Made by a program: the position numbers and the translations under genes. Positions 1 through 8,090 of a stretch of 44,031 nucleotides of DNA are shown here, piece by piece. Below the pieces are notes generated by a model that worked only from the letters and a program-made list of their open reading frames with translations, was not told the origin of the DNA and did no database searches. Each line of letters opens with the position of its first letter. Within the stretch, counting starts at the first letter, position 1. The DNA comes from an uncultured bacterium (lineage in GTDB: Bacteria > Desulfobacterota > Binatia > HRBIN30 > CADEER01): assembly GCA_902826395.1 (NCBI GenBank), contig CADEER010000026.1, forward strand, positions 1-44,031, in the 5' to 3' direction.

Positions 1-338
1 GCGACCACCACGCCGTACCGAACATCGCTGTCAGCACGCATGAACACCGCCTGATCCGGCCGTTCGCGAACGATTGCCGCCAGCTTGTCACGCAGCTCCG
101 GCGCATTCAGTTTGGTGTCATTCAGAAAAACGTCACCTGAAGCTGTCACACTGACGACTAGTTGTTCTTCCCCCCCGGTGAGCGCGCCGGCACCGACGCT
201 GGGTAGGTTCACGGTAACCCCCTGGTGAAGGATCGGCGCTGTAACCATGAAGATCACGAGCAACACCAACATGACGTCAACCAGGGGCGTCACGTTGATT
301 TGCGACAGCGAGCCGTTGCCGTGTCCGTCGAATGCCAT
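1..338 (-). CDS. tolR: TolR/ExbD-type proton-channel subunit (C-terminus cut by window)
   Basis: Partner of TolQ in the inner-membrane proton-driven motor that energises the Tol-Pal system (ExbD is the TonB-system homologue). About 112 residues are visible. A short cytoplasmic N-terminus is followed by one membrane segment at roughly residues 14-37, with the motif NVTPLVDVMLVLLVIF; Asp21 inside it matches the conserved channel aspartate of the family. A periplasmic region follows, with the family-typical pattern of D-x-A-V-x-x-R-A-D near the window edge. The ATG at 338 lies 5 bases after the tolQ stop, so the two are cotranscribed. TolR rather than ExbD is inferred from the neighbouring TolQ; the rest of the tol operon would lie to the left of the window. 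Confidence 0.9.
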   Translation of the reverse strand, partial: MAFDGHGNGSLSQINVTPLVDVMLVLLVIFMVTAPILHQGVTVNLPSVGAGALTGGEEQLVVSVTASGDVFLNDTKLNAPELRDKLAAIVRERPDQAVFMRADSDVRYGVVV

Positions 339-343
339 GGCCC

Positions 344-1036
344 TTACTTCAAGAAGTGACGCTCCGCGATGTTGAGGAATTCAAACGCGAAGTTCTCCAT
401 GTCCGCAGCGAGCACTCGAATCTGCCGGCTGAAGTGATTGTAGGCGACGACGGCCGGGATAGCAGCAAATAGGCCAGTCGCGGTGGCGATCAATGCCTCC
501 GCGATTCCAGGGGCAACTGCTTGAATGCTCGAGGTCTGCGTCGTGCTGAGGCCCAGAAACGCGTTCATAATGCCCCAAACGGTGCCGAAAAGGCCGATGA
601 ACGGGGTCGCACTGGCCGTCGTCGCCAGGAAGGTCAGCGACTGCTCGAGGTCCGTCAACTCCTGGGTCGCAGCCCGCCGCATCGCGCGTTCGACATTGGC
701 AACCCCACCGAGGTCCGTGGACATGAGATCGGTTTCTGTTTTGGCCTGACGCGCGCGAGTGAGGCGAACCAACTCCTGGTACCCCGCACGAAAGACCTGG
801 GCGACCGGACTCGCTTTCAGATCCTGCGATCGGTCGTGGACTGTACTGAGATTCTTGGTCTCCCAGAAGTACTCCAGGAATCTCTCACTGAGTCGCCGGG
901 CAGTCCGCACCCGACGGGCCTTATTCAAGATGACGGCCCAACTTGCGATCGAGAAGAAGATCAGCAGATAGAGAACACCTTGAACCACCGGCCCCGAGCC
1001 GAAAACCATGCTCAGGAGGCTCTCTTCACCCATCAT
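344..1036 (-). CDS. tolQ: TolQ proton-channel subunit of the Tol-Pal system
   Basis: MotA/TolQ/ExbB-family inner-membrane protein of 230 residues, the usual TolQ length. Three membrane segments are visible at about 18-38, 133-158 and 174-201, with the long cytoplasmic loop between the first two. The core motif TPFIGLFGTVWGIMNAF and the following AEALIATATGLFAAIPAV are diagnostic of the family. With TolR it forms the channel that converts proton flow into work on TolA and outer-membrane constriction during division. Two adjacent ATG codons (1036 and 1033) are possible; a GAGGG stretch lies a few bases upstream. It is the first gene of the leftward operon and has a plausible sigma70 promoter at 1064-1092. 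ExbB is the alternative name, but sequence and length favour TolQ. Confidence 0.92.
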   Translation of the reverse strand: MMGEESLLSMVFGSGPVVQGVLYLLIFFSIASWAVILNKARRVRTARRLSERFLEYFWETKNLSTVHDRSQDLKASPVAQVFRAGYQELVRLTRARQAKTETDLMSTDLGGVANVERAMRRAATQELTDLEQSLTFLATTASATPFIGLFGTVWGIMNAFLGLSTTQTSSIQAVAPGIAEALIATATGLFAAIPAVVAYNHFSRQIRVLAADMENFAFEFLNIAERHFLK

Positions 1037-1063
1037 CCATCCCTCATCCGCACCTCGCGTGAC

Positions 1064-1092
1064 CGTATACCACGTGCCCTAACGCGCTCCAA
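1064..1092 (-). promoter_or_regulatory. Candidate sigma70 promoter of tolQR
   Basis: On the minus strand, TTGGAG (1092-1087) and TATACG (1069-1064) are separated by exactly 17 bases. The -10 matches four of six consensus positions and the -35 three of six. A start of transcription near 1057 would give a leader of about 21 bases that includes the GAGGG ribosome-binding sequence. Confidence 0.4.
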
Positions 1093-1384
1093 GGCGGGCC
1101 GCGGTGCACGCCATCGCGCCGGGGGGTGACGCTGCACGCCGAGCCGACCTCACCCACTCAAGCCACTGACGGGACAGAGGGACGAGGTATTCAGTTGGTT
1201 GCCGGGGATGCAGGCCGGACCAGTTGCCGGTCGGTTGACTCCCCGCGGCGAAAATGGAACCTAACCCCTTTCCCTCTTCTCCGGCAGGGCTTCGTCTGCC
1301 AAGTCAAGAACTCCCTCGACAACCATTCCGAGTCGGAACCGGATCCCGGTGCCGAACCGCTCCCATCACGAGAGGTACACGCGC
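1093..1384. other. Intergenic region between tolQ and gap
   Basis: With the tolQ promoter, this makes up the 348-base divergent gap between tolQ and gap. I see no convincing gene. A TTGACT (1235-1240) could be a -35 for gap, but no good -10 lies 16-18 bases after it. A GAGAGG about ten bases before the gap start at 1385 serves as its ribosome-binding site. A short open frame running into gap from 1349 lacks family similarity in its first 12 codons and is not part of the protein. Confidence 0.5.
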
Positions 1385-2386
1385 ATGACGGTCAAGGTAG
1401 GAATCAACGGTTTCGGCCGTATCGGTCGCAACGTCTTGCGAGCAGCCCTCGCCAATGGCGCGGATTTCGACTTCGTTGGAGTCAATGACCTCACCGACGC
1501 CAAGACCCTTGCCTACCTCCTGAAGTACGACTCCGTCCACGGCCCGCTGGACGGCGACGTCGACACCGACGGCGACACGCTCATCGTCAACGGCGACCGG
1601 ATCAAGGTTTTCTCGGAACGGGATCCGGGCAAGCTGCCCTGGTCAGAGGCGGGGGTCGATGTCGTCCTGGAATGTACCGGCCTCTTCACTGAGAGGGAAA
1701 AAGCCAAGTCCCACCTCGACGCGGGTGCGCGCAAGGTGTTGATTTCGGCGCCGGGCAAGAACGTGGACATGACGATATGTTACGGCGTCAACCATGAGGC
1801 TTACGACGCAAAGTCACACCACATCCTCTCAAACGCATCTTGCACCACCAATTGCCTCGCACCTGTCGCGAAGGTTTTGCACGAGAGCTTCGGCATCGAG
1901 CGGGGCTTGATGACCACCGTGCACGCCTACACAAACGACCAGCAGATTCTCGACCTGCCGCACTCTGACCTGCGACGAGCGCGGGCCGCCGCCGTTTCGA
2001 TGATTCCGACAACCACGGGCGCGGCGCGAGCCGTCGGCGAGGTGTTGCCCGACCTCAACGGGAAGCTGGACGGCATGGCGATACGGGTTCCGACCTCAAA
2101 TGTCTCGATCGTTGACCTAGTCGCCCAGCTGACCAAGACGGTCACCGAATCGCAGATCAACGAGGCATTGCGAGCTGCCGCCGACGGACCACTCGACGGC
2201 ATTTTGAGCTACACGGACGAACCTCTAGTCTCGATCGACTTCAACGACAGCCCCTTCTCGTCAACCGTGGACCTCAACCTCACCAAGGTTATGGACGGCA
2301 ATTTCGTCAAGGTTCTCTCCTGGTACGACAACGAATGGGGCTTCTCCAATCGGATGGTGGATGTCGCAGCATTGATCGCCCGTTGA
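1385..2386 (+). CDS. gap: Type I glyceraldehyde-3-phosphate dehydrogenase
   Basis: Converts glyceraldehyde-3-phosphate, NAD(P)+ and phosphate to 1,3-bisphosphoglycerate in glycolysis, or runs in reverse in gluconeogenesis. 333 residues, normal length. The N-terminal Rossmann motif [14 protein letters not shown] starts at residue 3. The catalytic cysteine is C153 in [12 protein letters not shown], and the catalytic histidine lies in the [10 protein letters not shown] segment. The C-terminal [15 protein letters not shown] is typical. The ATG at 1385 is chosen over an in-frame upstream ATG (1349) because it gives the conserved N-terminus and has GAGAGG before it. First gene of a gap-pgk-tpiA-secG-tRNA block, with only 16 bases to pgk. 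Confidence 0.97.
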   Translation: MTVKVGINGFGRIGRNVLRAALANGADFDFVGVNDLTDAKTLAYLLKYDSVHGPLDGDVDTDGDTLIVNGDRIKVFSERDPGKLPWSEAGVDVVLECTGLFTEREKAKSHLDAGARKVLISAPGKNVDMTICYGVNHEAYDAKSHHILSNASCTTNCLAPVAKVLHESFGIERGLMTTVHAYTNDQQILDLPHSDLRRARAAAVSMIPTTTGAARAVGEVLPDLNGKLDGMAIRVPTSNVSIVDLVAQLTKTVTESQINEALRAAADGPLDGILSYTDEPLVSIDFNDSPFSSTVDLNLTKVMDGNFVKVLSWYDNEWGFSNRMVDVAALIAR

Positions 2387-2402
2387 TCGGACGGCGGGGT
2401 TG

Positions 2403-3569
2403 ATGAAACTCATCGATCAGCTCGATCTCGCCGGTAAACGAGTCTTCATCCGTGTCGACTTCAACGTCCCGCTGGAGCGGGGCGTAGTCACCGATCGAAC
2501 ACGGATCGAAGCAGCCCTGCCGACGATTCGCCATGCCTGCGCCTCCGGCGCTCGTGTAGTCTTGGCGTCGCACCTCGGCCGTCCCAAGGGCAAGGCAGTT
2601 CCCGAGCTGAGCCTCGCCCCGGTCGCCGAAGTGCTGAGCAGTTTGCTCGCTAGCACTGTAGCGCTAGCCCCTGATTGCGTGGGACCCGAGGTCGCGGCGA
2701 TGGTCGACGACCTCGGGCCGGGAAGTGCACTCCTGCTCGAGAACCTGCGCTTTCATGCCGAGGAGGAAAAAAACGACCCCGCGTTCGCAAGGCAATTGGC
2801 GGAGCTCGCCGATGTCTACATCAACGACGCCTTCGGGACAGCACATCGTGCGCATGCGTCGACTGTGGGAATTGCGGCCTTGGTCTCGGAACGTGGCGCC
2901 GGCTTCCTGCTCGAGCGCGAGTGCGAGTACCTCGGACGGGTCATGACGCACCCCAAGCGTCCTCTCGTAGCCATCCTCGGGGGCGCCAAAGTGTCGGACA
3001 AGATTTCCGTGATTCGCAGCCTGCTCGAACGCGTCGATACGTTGTTGATCGGCGGCGCCATGGCTTACACCTTCCTACGCGTCGCCGGGGAAAACACCGG
3101 CAACTCGATCGTCGAAGAAGAGCAACTGGATCTCGCCGCGAGCCTCCGCGCCGAGGCCGAGCGACGAGGCATCAATCTACTCCTGCCAAACGATCATGTT
3201 GTCGCGGCCTCGCCGCAGGACAACCGCGGAGCTCTCACAGTCAACAAGATCCCAAACGGCAAGATGGGTCTGGACATCGGACCGCAGACCATCGACCGAT
3301 TCAGCAAGGCTATCGCTGAAGCGGGAACGGTCATCTGGAACGGCCCGCTTGGCATGTTTGAGGTACCCCCGTTCAACGCCGGAACGATGGCCGTGGCAAA
3401 CGCGTTGGCTGACAGTGATGCGATCTCGATCGTCGGGGGCGGAGATTCGGTTGCCGCAGTGGTACGCTCCGGGCGCGCTGCCGAAATCACTCACATCTCG
3501 ACTGGTGGGGGCGCCTCTCTCGAGTTTCTCGAAGGTAAGACACTTCCGGGTCTCGCAGCGCTCGAATAG
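2403..3569 (+). CDS. pgk: Phosphoglycerate kinase
   Basis: Transfers phosphate between 1,3-bisphosphoglycerate and ADP, making ATP and 3-phosphoglycerate. 388 residues, the standard monofunctional bacterial length. Visible landmarks are RVDFNVP near the N-terminus (substrate-binding basic patch), SHLGRPKGK, LLENLRFH, the interdomain region LGGAKVSDKI and the C-terminal nucleotide-binding GGGDSVAAV. ATG at 2403 follows GGCGGGG; an in-frame TTG lies directly before it. It sits 16 bases after gap and 44 bases before tpiA on the same strand, so a common transcript with gap is very likely. No fusion to triosephosphate isomerase, unlike some thermophiles. Confidence 0.97.
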   Translation: MKLIDQLDLAGKRVFIRVDFNVPLERGVVTDRTRIEAALPTIRHACASGARVVLASHLGRPKGKAVPELSLAPVAEVLSSLLASTVALAPDCVGPEVAAMVDDLGPGSALLLENLRFHAEEEKNDPAFARQLAELADVYINDAFGTAHRAHASTVGIAALVSERGAGFLLERECEYLGRVMTHPKRPLVAILGGAKVSDKISVIRSLLERVDTLLIGGAMAYTFLRVAGENTGNSIVEEEQLDLAASLRAEAERRGINLLLPNDHVVAASPQDNRGALTVNKIPNGKMGLDIGPQTIDRFSKAIAEAGTVIWNGPLGMFEVPPFNAGTMAVANALADSDAISIVGGGDSVAAVVRSGRAAEITHISTGGGASLEFLEGKTLPGLAALE

Positions 3570-3613
3570 GCGCCTGCCACCGCCCTGTCGCGGAGACTTC
3601 GAAGGAGATTTGG

Positions 3614-4372
3614 ATGAAGCGAACGCCCCTGCTCGCCGGGAACTGGAAGATGAACGGCACTTTGTCGGAGGCGGTTAATCTGGCACGCGATCTATTCCGG
3701 CAAATCGGCAAGCCCTCCGGTCGAGAAGTACTCGTCGCTCCACCTTTTCCGGTGCTGACATGCGTCGCCGCGGAGATCCTTCCCGCTGGATACCTGCTGG
3801 CGGGCCAGAATCTCCACTGGGAAGACTCGGGTGCGTTCACCGGCGAAGTCTCGGCCCGCATGCTCGTAGAGACCGGATGCAGCCACGTCATAATCGGTCA
3901 TTCCGAGCGCCGGCAGTACTTCAGCGAAACTGACGCCTCGGTGGCGATGAAGGTTGGTGCGGCCCTTCGCGCCAACCTCATTCCGATCGTCTGCGTCGGA
4001 GAAACTCTAGCGGAGCGAGAGAACGGCCAGACCTTGGGCGTCATTGAACGCCAGGTGAGGGGAGCCCTGGTCAACCTGACGCGGTCGGCATTCCCCTCAT
4101 TGGTACTCGCCTACGAGCCCGTCTGGGCGATCGGAACAGGCCGTGTAGCAACCCCGGAGCAAGCCCAGCACGTTCACGAAGCCATAAGGCGACTGGTGAC
4201 TGCGCTTTCTGACGAGAGCAGCGCCGCGATGTGCCGTATCCTCTACGGTGGTAGCGTCAAGCCAGATAACGTCGACGACTTGATGAGTCAGCCCGATATC
4301 GACGGAGCCCTAGTCGGGGGAGCAAGCCTCAAAGCGGACGATTTTGCCCGGATCGTCGCCTTCCAGAGTTGA
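3614..4372 (+). CDS. tpiA: Triosephosphate isomerase
   Basis: Interconverts dihydroxyacetone phosphate and glyceraldehyde-3-phosphate. 252 residues, usual length of this TIM-barrel enzyme. All catalytic elements are present: K12 in GNWKMN, H96 in VIIGHSERRQYF, E168 in AYEPVWAIGTG with its mobile loop, and the phosphate-binding YGGSVKPDN and GALVGGASL segments. A strong GAAGGAG ribosome-binding site precedes the ATG at 3614. Third gene of the glycolytic block. Confidence 0.97.
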   Translation: MKRTPLLAGNWKMNGTLSEAVNLARDLFRQIGKPSGREVLVAPPFPVLTCVAAEILPAGYLLAGQNLHWEDSGAFTGEVSARMLVETGCSHVIIGHSERRQYFSETDASVAMKVGAALRANLIPIVCVGETLAERENGQTLGVIERQVRGALVNLTRSAFPSLVLAYEPVWAIGTGRVATPEQAQHVHEAIRRLVTALSDESSAAMCRILYGGSVKPDNVDDLMSQPDIDGALVGGASLKADDFARIVAFQS

Positions 4373-4419
4373 TTCCCGCACGAAGAAGCGGAATATAGAC
4401 GCTTTACCGGAGTTCCCGC

Positions 4420-4776
4420 ATGTTCGAAGCCATCATCACAATCATCCATGTCCTCGCCTGCCTTTTTCTGATTGTCATCGTCCTGTTGCAAACAGGCAAA
4501 GGTGCTGAAATTGGCGCCGTATTCGGCGGATCCAGTTCAACGGTATTCGGCAGCTCCGGTGCGGGCAACTTTCTGACCCGGCTGACCACGGGCATCGCTG
4601 TGCTTTTCATGTGTACTTCACTGGGCCTTACCTATTTCTCCGCGCGACACGGCACCGCTACCATCTTCGATGACGCGCCAACCGCCTCAGAACCAACGGG
4701 GCCTGCTGAAGAGGCCCCGGTTTCCGACGCACCAATCGCGCCGAACGTCGACTCGGCGCCGCCGCAGCCCGAGTAA
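4420..4776 (+). CDS. secG: SecG subunit of the SecYEG translocon
   Basis: Small inner-membrane subunit that assists SecA-driven protein export. 118 residues. Two membrane segments (about 3-24 and 53-73) flank the family signature loop GKGAEIGAVFGGSSSTVFGS. The C-terminus is an acidic, proline- and alanine-rich tail from about residue 82, typical of longer proteobacterial SecG proteins. It follows tpiA by 47 bases and is followed by tRNA-Leu, an order shared with many proteobacteria. Given the number of Sec-type signal peptides in this window, the translocon has many local clients. Confidence 0.93.
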   Translation: MFEAIITIIHVLACLFLIVIVLLQTGKGAEIGAVFGGSSSTVFGSSGAGNFLTRLTTGIAVLFMCTSLGLTYFSARHGTATIFDDAPTASEPTGPAEEAPVSDAPIAPNVDSAPPQPE

Positions 4777-4819
4777 CGTCACGCGGCAATAGCCAACGAC
4801 AGTTAGACATCATCGTCAC

Positions 4820-4902
<83 letters not shown>

Positions 4903-5283
4903 TATCCTCCGCTAGGCGTCTCCCCTCCTGAGTGCACAACCTGCGCTCACCAGCCTTGGGCACAACCAGTCCCCACTAGCGTTGACCACCCTGCGATCGG
5001 TACTCACTCAAGCCACGGCCGTGCGGCATTGAAGCGCCACCTGGATCCCGCGCGAATCCGCCAAGCCCGCGGAGCTGCCGAACGTGATGCTACCTCCAGA
5101 CAGGCCCGCCTTCCCGCCAGTCACAGGCATTGGCGAACTCTGCGCCGCAACGCCGCCAATCAGGCTACCGCGGACCCACCGGTCGGACACCCCCATGCCA
5201 CCGCACCACTGGACCGGCCGCGTCATCCGGCCCCTCCCTTGCGGCGGCGTTCTACTTGGTGTCTTCAACACGCTAGCGCCTAA
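4903..5283. other. Non-coding stretch downstream of tRNA-Leu
   Basis: About 380 bases without a supportable gene. Open frames across it are low-complexity arginine, proline and alanine shadows with no ribosome-binding site or recognisable domain. No hairpin, tRNA or mobile-element end is visible here. The two-copy repeat described separately begins at 5284. Confidence 0.4.
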
Positions 5284-5425
5284 CTGGGTGTCTTACTGGA
5301 AAGCGTCGGCGACGCACCCGACTCCGCCCCCGGCCATGCGTTCCCGCTTCCAAGCCTCGCCGCTGTGGCCTCATCGAGACGCCCCTGCGACGAAAACGGA
5401 GGAAAGGCAACAACCTTTCCTCCGG
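5284..5425 (-). repeat. Direct repeat, copy 1 (distal), ending in hairpin
   Basis: First of two degenerate direct repeats with a period of about 161 bases. Shared blocks include GGGTGTCTT-x-CTGGAAAGCGTCGG, CACCCGACTCC, TGCGTTCCCGCT and GTGGCCTCATCGAGACGCCCC, then a hairpin with the same AAAGGCAAC core. Both lie downstream of the leftward secreted-protein operon. The copies have diverged more outside these blocks. Confidence 0.75.
5397..5424 (-). terminator. Hairpin terminator-like element, distal copy
   Basis: Stem of 11 base pairs (5397-5407 with 5414-5424) around a 6-base loop. Read on the minus strand the stem is followed by GTTTTCGT, a short U-rich run, as expected for an intrinsic terminator of the leftward operon. 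It is a backup to the proximal hairpin at 5558-5591. Confidence 0.6.
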
Positions 5426-5444
5426 TGGAGCAACTAGAGCCTTA

Positions 5445-5591
5445 CCGGGTGTCTTGCTGGAAAGCGTCGGGGCCCCACCCGACTCCACCCCCGCCCGTGC
5501 GTTCCCGCTCCCCAGGCTCGCAGCAGTGGCCTCATCGAGACGCCCCTTCAGAAATGAAACCGGGGGAAAGGCAACAGCCTTTCCCCCGGTT
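5445..5591 (-). repeat. Direct repeat, copy 2 (proximal), ending in hairpin
   Basis: Second copy of the element at 5284-5425, immediately downstream of the stop codon of the secreted protein gene ending at 5612. Its hairpin is longer and perfect, while the shared body blocks remain recognisable. Duplication of a 3' untranslated region and terminator is the simplest reading. Confidence 0.75.
5558..5591 (-). terminator. Perfect 15-bp hairpin terminator of the secreted-protein operon
   Basis: 5558-5572 and 5577-5591 are perfect inverted complements with a 4-base loop (AACA on the plus strand). On the minus strand the stem begins 20 bases after the TAA stop at 5614-5612 and is followed by TTTCATTTC. 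The U run is short, but stem strength and position support an intrinsic terminator. Confidence 0.7.
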
Positions 5592-5611
5592 AAGCGAAGC
5601 GACGATATCGC

Positions 5612-6736
5612 TTACGGTAGCGTGATCACGTCCGACTGTGGACGAATCGGCAAAATCCAGGGCTCGTGGAGGTTGAACGATGAGCGCGACAAGAAAGTCC
5701 CCCCATCCACCGTCTCATTCACGATGCCGATCAGACCACTACCGATCGGGTTGAGGCGCGACTGACCAACCAGCGTTCCAGCAACACCGGCGCTGAAGAT
5801 CGACCGCCTCGGATCGATCGTATCGATCTCAGACAAACGCCAATCTGCCTTACAGTCCGCCGTTCGACTCGTCGAAAAGCGTTGCTCAAACTCGTTGTAC
5901 ACCAAGAACTGCACAACCGCATCGCCCGGAATCTGCCGCAGCAAATCTTGGGTGCAAGGCACCAACACGATGTTGGTCAAACTCTCGGCATCCACGCCGT
6001 CAACTAGAGGATGGATACCGAGATCGAACATGTGGTTGACGATCAGAATGTTCGAACACCCCGCGTACTCAGCCTCGTCACCCCCAAGAATCAGCTCGTT
6101 GTCGTCGTTCACCGCGCCAGTGATGGCCTCAATGCCGACGGCGTTGTGCTTGGCGACGTCCGCGTCTCCGTACACGTGAGTTGCCTCACCCTTCAGATCG
6201 TTTCGATCCGACGGCGTGCCGTCATCGTTGATAGCGATGCACTTCAGCGCCCCGGTGTACGGGACTTCAGCCACCGGCGGAATTCGACTCCCGACGTTGC
6301 TGCTCCCGTCAGGCGCCGAGCCATTTGGGCCGCCCGGCAGCGGGAACTCAAGCAAGCCCTCACTTGCCAACCAGCCAATCGGCTGACGCGGCGTCAGGCG
6401 AACCCGAAAGTCTGTCTCCAACCAACCCGGCTGGCAGATGCCACATCCGGTTCCTGTCCCACAGCAATCGGTCGCCTCCTCGCATACTTGCCCGTTGTTA
6501 GTGCAGTGCGAGTTCGCGTTCTCGTAGAAGCAGTGCACAAGTATCGATTCGTCAGAGGTATTGCTCATCTGCAGAACCGTATCGAGCGCATCGCCGTTAC
6601 CCGGGGAGTACTTAACATCAGGCCAGATCAGGAGCGCCGTCCCGCGATCCGACACCACACGTGGGTGCTGCGCCTCAGCGCTTCCCACCAACAGAGCAGT
6701 GGCGGCACCCAAAATCACCAAGGTCATCGTTCTCAT
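5612..6736 (-). CDS. Secreted paralogue B2 of a four-member family, function unknown
   Basis: 374 residues with a Sec signal peptide (residues 1-22, ending LLVGSAEAQ). I do not recognise a characterised family. Landmarks shared with the three neighbours are a hydrophobic ALLIWPDVKY strand, DTVLQMSNTSDESILVHCFYEN, a QPIGWLASEG segment, GALKCIAINDDG, NDLKGEATHVYGDADVAKHNAVGI, a VPCTQDL motif, QFLVYNEFEQRFSTS and a C-terminal SDVITLP. It is closest to B1 (8091-9716): both have D-P-x-R-S-I-F-S-x-G-V-x-G-T-L-x-G-Q. Two small Cys-rich segments are present (NSHCTNNGQVC and CCGTGTGCGIC). A beta-sandwich surface or periplasmic protein is a guess. GGAGAGGG precedes the ATG; there is no separate promoter in the 43 bases after A2, so it is cotranscribed. 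Confidence 0.8.
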   Translation of the reverse strand: MRTMTLVILGAATALLVGSAEAQHPRVVSDRGTALLIWPDVKYSPGNGDALDTVLQMSNTSDESILVHCFYENANSHCTNNGQVCEEATDCCGTGTGCGICQPGWLETDFRVRLTPRQPIGWLASEGLLEFPLPGGPNGSAPDGSSNVGSRIPPVAEVPYTGALKCIAINDDGTPSDRNDLKGEATHVYGDADVAKHNAVGIEAITGAVNDDNELILGGDEAEYAGCSNILIVNHMFDLGIHPLVDGVDAESLTNIVLVPCTQDLLRQIPGDAVVQFLVYNEFEQRFSTSRTADCKADWRLSEIDTIDPRRSIFSAGVAGTLVGQSRLNPIGSGLIGIVNETVDGGTFLSRSSFNLHEPWILPIRPQSDVITLP

Positions 6737-6779
6737 ATCCAGATCCCTCTCCGCTCAAGCAATGGTCAGCCGCTGACGC

Positions 6780-7940
6780 TCAGAATGGAAACTCAAGCTG
6801 CTCGCCGGGAATTGTGATCACGTCGCTCCCGGTGCGCGTACCCTCGTGATGGACGTTGAAGGACGCAGTCCCGGTCCGTTCCGCATCATGCGCTTCGGTC
6901 GCGACCATCATTACGCCCGACCTGGTTCCGGTTGAGGTTCGAATCCGAGTCATCGCGTACGTCGATTGAATCGACGCCAGCGCCGGATTGATCTCCTCGA
7001 GCAGCAAGTCTGCCCAACAAGTGACCTGCGTGGAAGATGAAAGAGGCGACTCAAACTCATCCCAGGTCAGAAGCTGCAGAGTAATCGTCTCCGGAATCTG
7101 CGACTCAAAATTCTGAGTACAAGGAATGAATGTCACACTCGTATCGATCGAGGCGCCCTCTCCGAGGACGGGGTCCTCGGTTCCTGACACGAAGTGGTTC
7201 AGGAACCAGAACTCAGGGCATCCGTTGTACTCAGGATCCGGACAATCTTCGCTGGGACCGCCGAGGCACAGCGTAGCGTCGCCGTTATTGAACTCGTTTC
7301 CGCCGATTCCGACCGCGTTGTATTTAGCGACATCGAAGTCTTCGGAGCAGGTCTCTACGGAACACGCCTCGCCGCCGATCGTGCACGTGTCGGTCATTGG
7401 GTTACAGACGTCGTACGTGACGATCGTCGCTTCGCCCTTTAGATGATTTCCGCTGTGCGGAGCGCCGGTCTGATCGGTCTCGATGCACTTCAGCTCGCCG
7501 ACGAAGTCGTCAACGACGGCCGGCACAGCGCCCGGGTCGATACCCGAGTTGGGGCAGTCGTAATTACCTTCGACAAAATCACACGGATCGTCCGGCGCGC
7601 CCACGTCCGTTCGTCCGGTAGACACCCGCCAGTATGTCGGCTGTTGCCGTGTCAACGCGATGTCGAAATCAATCTCCTGCCAAAGCGGCGGATTATCCGG
7701 CCCAGGCGGGAGGTCCCGGCTCGCGAGTGCCGCATTCACGTAAAAGCAGTGCGCGTACACCACGGTGTTTCCGGTGTTTGTGATCTGAATCAGCGTGTCT
7801 CTCGTTCCGTTGGCGATGACCTTCGGGAAGACCAATATTGAAGCGGTCCTGTCCGTCACAATGTCGGCCGAAGCGCCGCTGACCAGTACGCCCACGAGCG
7901 CAACCGCTATGAGCCCCACTCGCCCTCGATGCCTACGCAT
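6780..7940 (-). CDS. Secreted paralogue A2 of a four-member family, function unknown
   Basis: 386 residues. Start chosen at 7940 because AAAGGAGGAGG lies a few bases upstream; a 12-codon in-frame extension to 7976 is unlikely. Signal peptide at about 1-25 (VALVGVLVSGASA). The body shares FPKVIANGTRDTLIQITNTG, VVYAHCFYVN, LWQEIDFDIALTRQQPTYW, GELKCIETDQTGAP, NHLKGEATIV, YNAVGIGGNEF, TLCLGGPSEDCP, NHFVSGTEDP and the C-terminal SDVITIP with A1 (9713-10840), so it is a type A member. Nine or more cysteines in the mature part suggest disulfides in an exported, oxidising location. First gene of the second A-B unit, under the promoter at 8023-8051. Confidence 0.8.
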   Translation of the reverse strand: MRRHRGRVGLIAVALVGVLVSGASADIVTDRTASILVFPKVIANGTRDTLIQITNTGNTVVYAHCFYVNAALASRDLPPGPDNPPLWQEIDFDIALTRQQPTYWRVSTGRTDVGAPDDPCDFVEGNYDCPNSGIDPGAVPAVVDDFVGELKCIETDQTGAPHSGNHLKGEATIVTYDVCNPMTDTCTIGGEACSVETCSEDFDVAKYNAVGIGGNEFNNGDATLCLGGPSEDCPDPEYNGCPEFWFLNHFVSGTEDPVLGEGASIDTSVTFIPCTQNFESQIPETITLQLLTWDEFESPLSSSTQVTCWADLLLEEINPALASIQSTYAMTRIRTSTGTRSGVMMVATEAHDAERTGTASFNVHHEGTRTGSDVITIPGEQLEFPF

Positions 7941-7943
7941 TTG

Positions 7944-7954
7944 CCTCCTCCTTT
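7944..7954 (-). promoter_or_regulatory. Strong ribosome-binding site fixing the A2 start
   Basis: On the minus strand AAAGGAGGAGG ends three bases before the ATG at 7940. It decides against the upstream in-frame start at 7976. Confidence 0.8.
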
Positions 7955-8022
7955 CAATACCTACCGCCAACACCAACGCGCCGTTGAAGCCGTGGCGGAG
8001 TTCTCCCTACACAAGTGCCGGC

Positions 8023-8051
8023 CTTATATCGACGCACCCGAAAGATGTCAA
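8023..8051 (-). promoter_or_regulatory. Near-consensus sigma70 promoter of the A2-B2 operon
   Basis: On the minus strand a perfect TTGACA (8051-8046), a 17-base spacer and TATAAG (8028-8023, five of six). The predicted transcript starts near 8016 and has a leader of about 75 bases before the ATG at 7940. The -10 region and the following CGGCACT resemble the promoter at 10973-11002. Confidence 0.8.
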
Positions 8052-8090
8052 GTCAAAACGGGCCTGTTTGTGAGGACGGCTCTCCAAAGT

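Noticed and set aside
5284-5591. CRISPR array or mobile-element ends
   Set aside because: Only two long degenerate repeats exist, without regular short repeats, spacers, terminal inverted repeats or a transposase.
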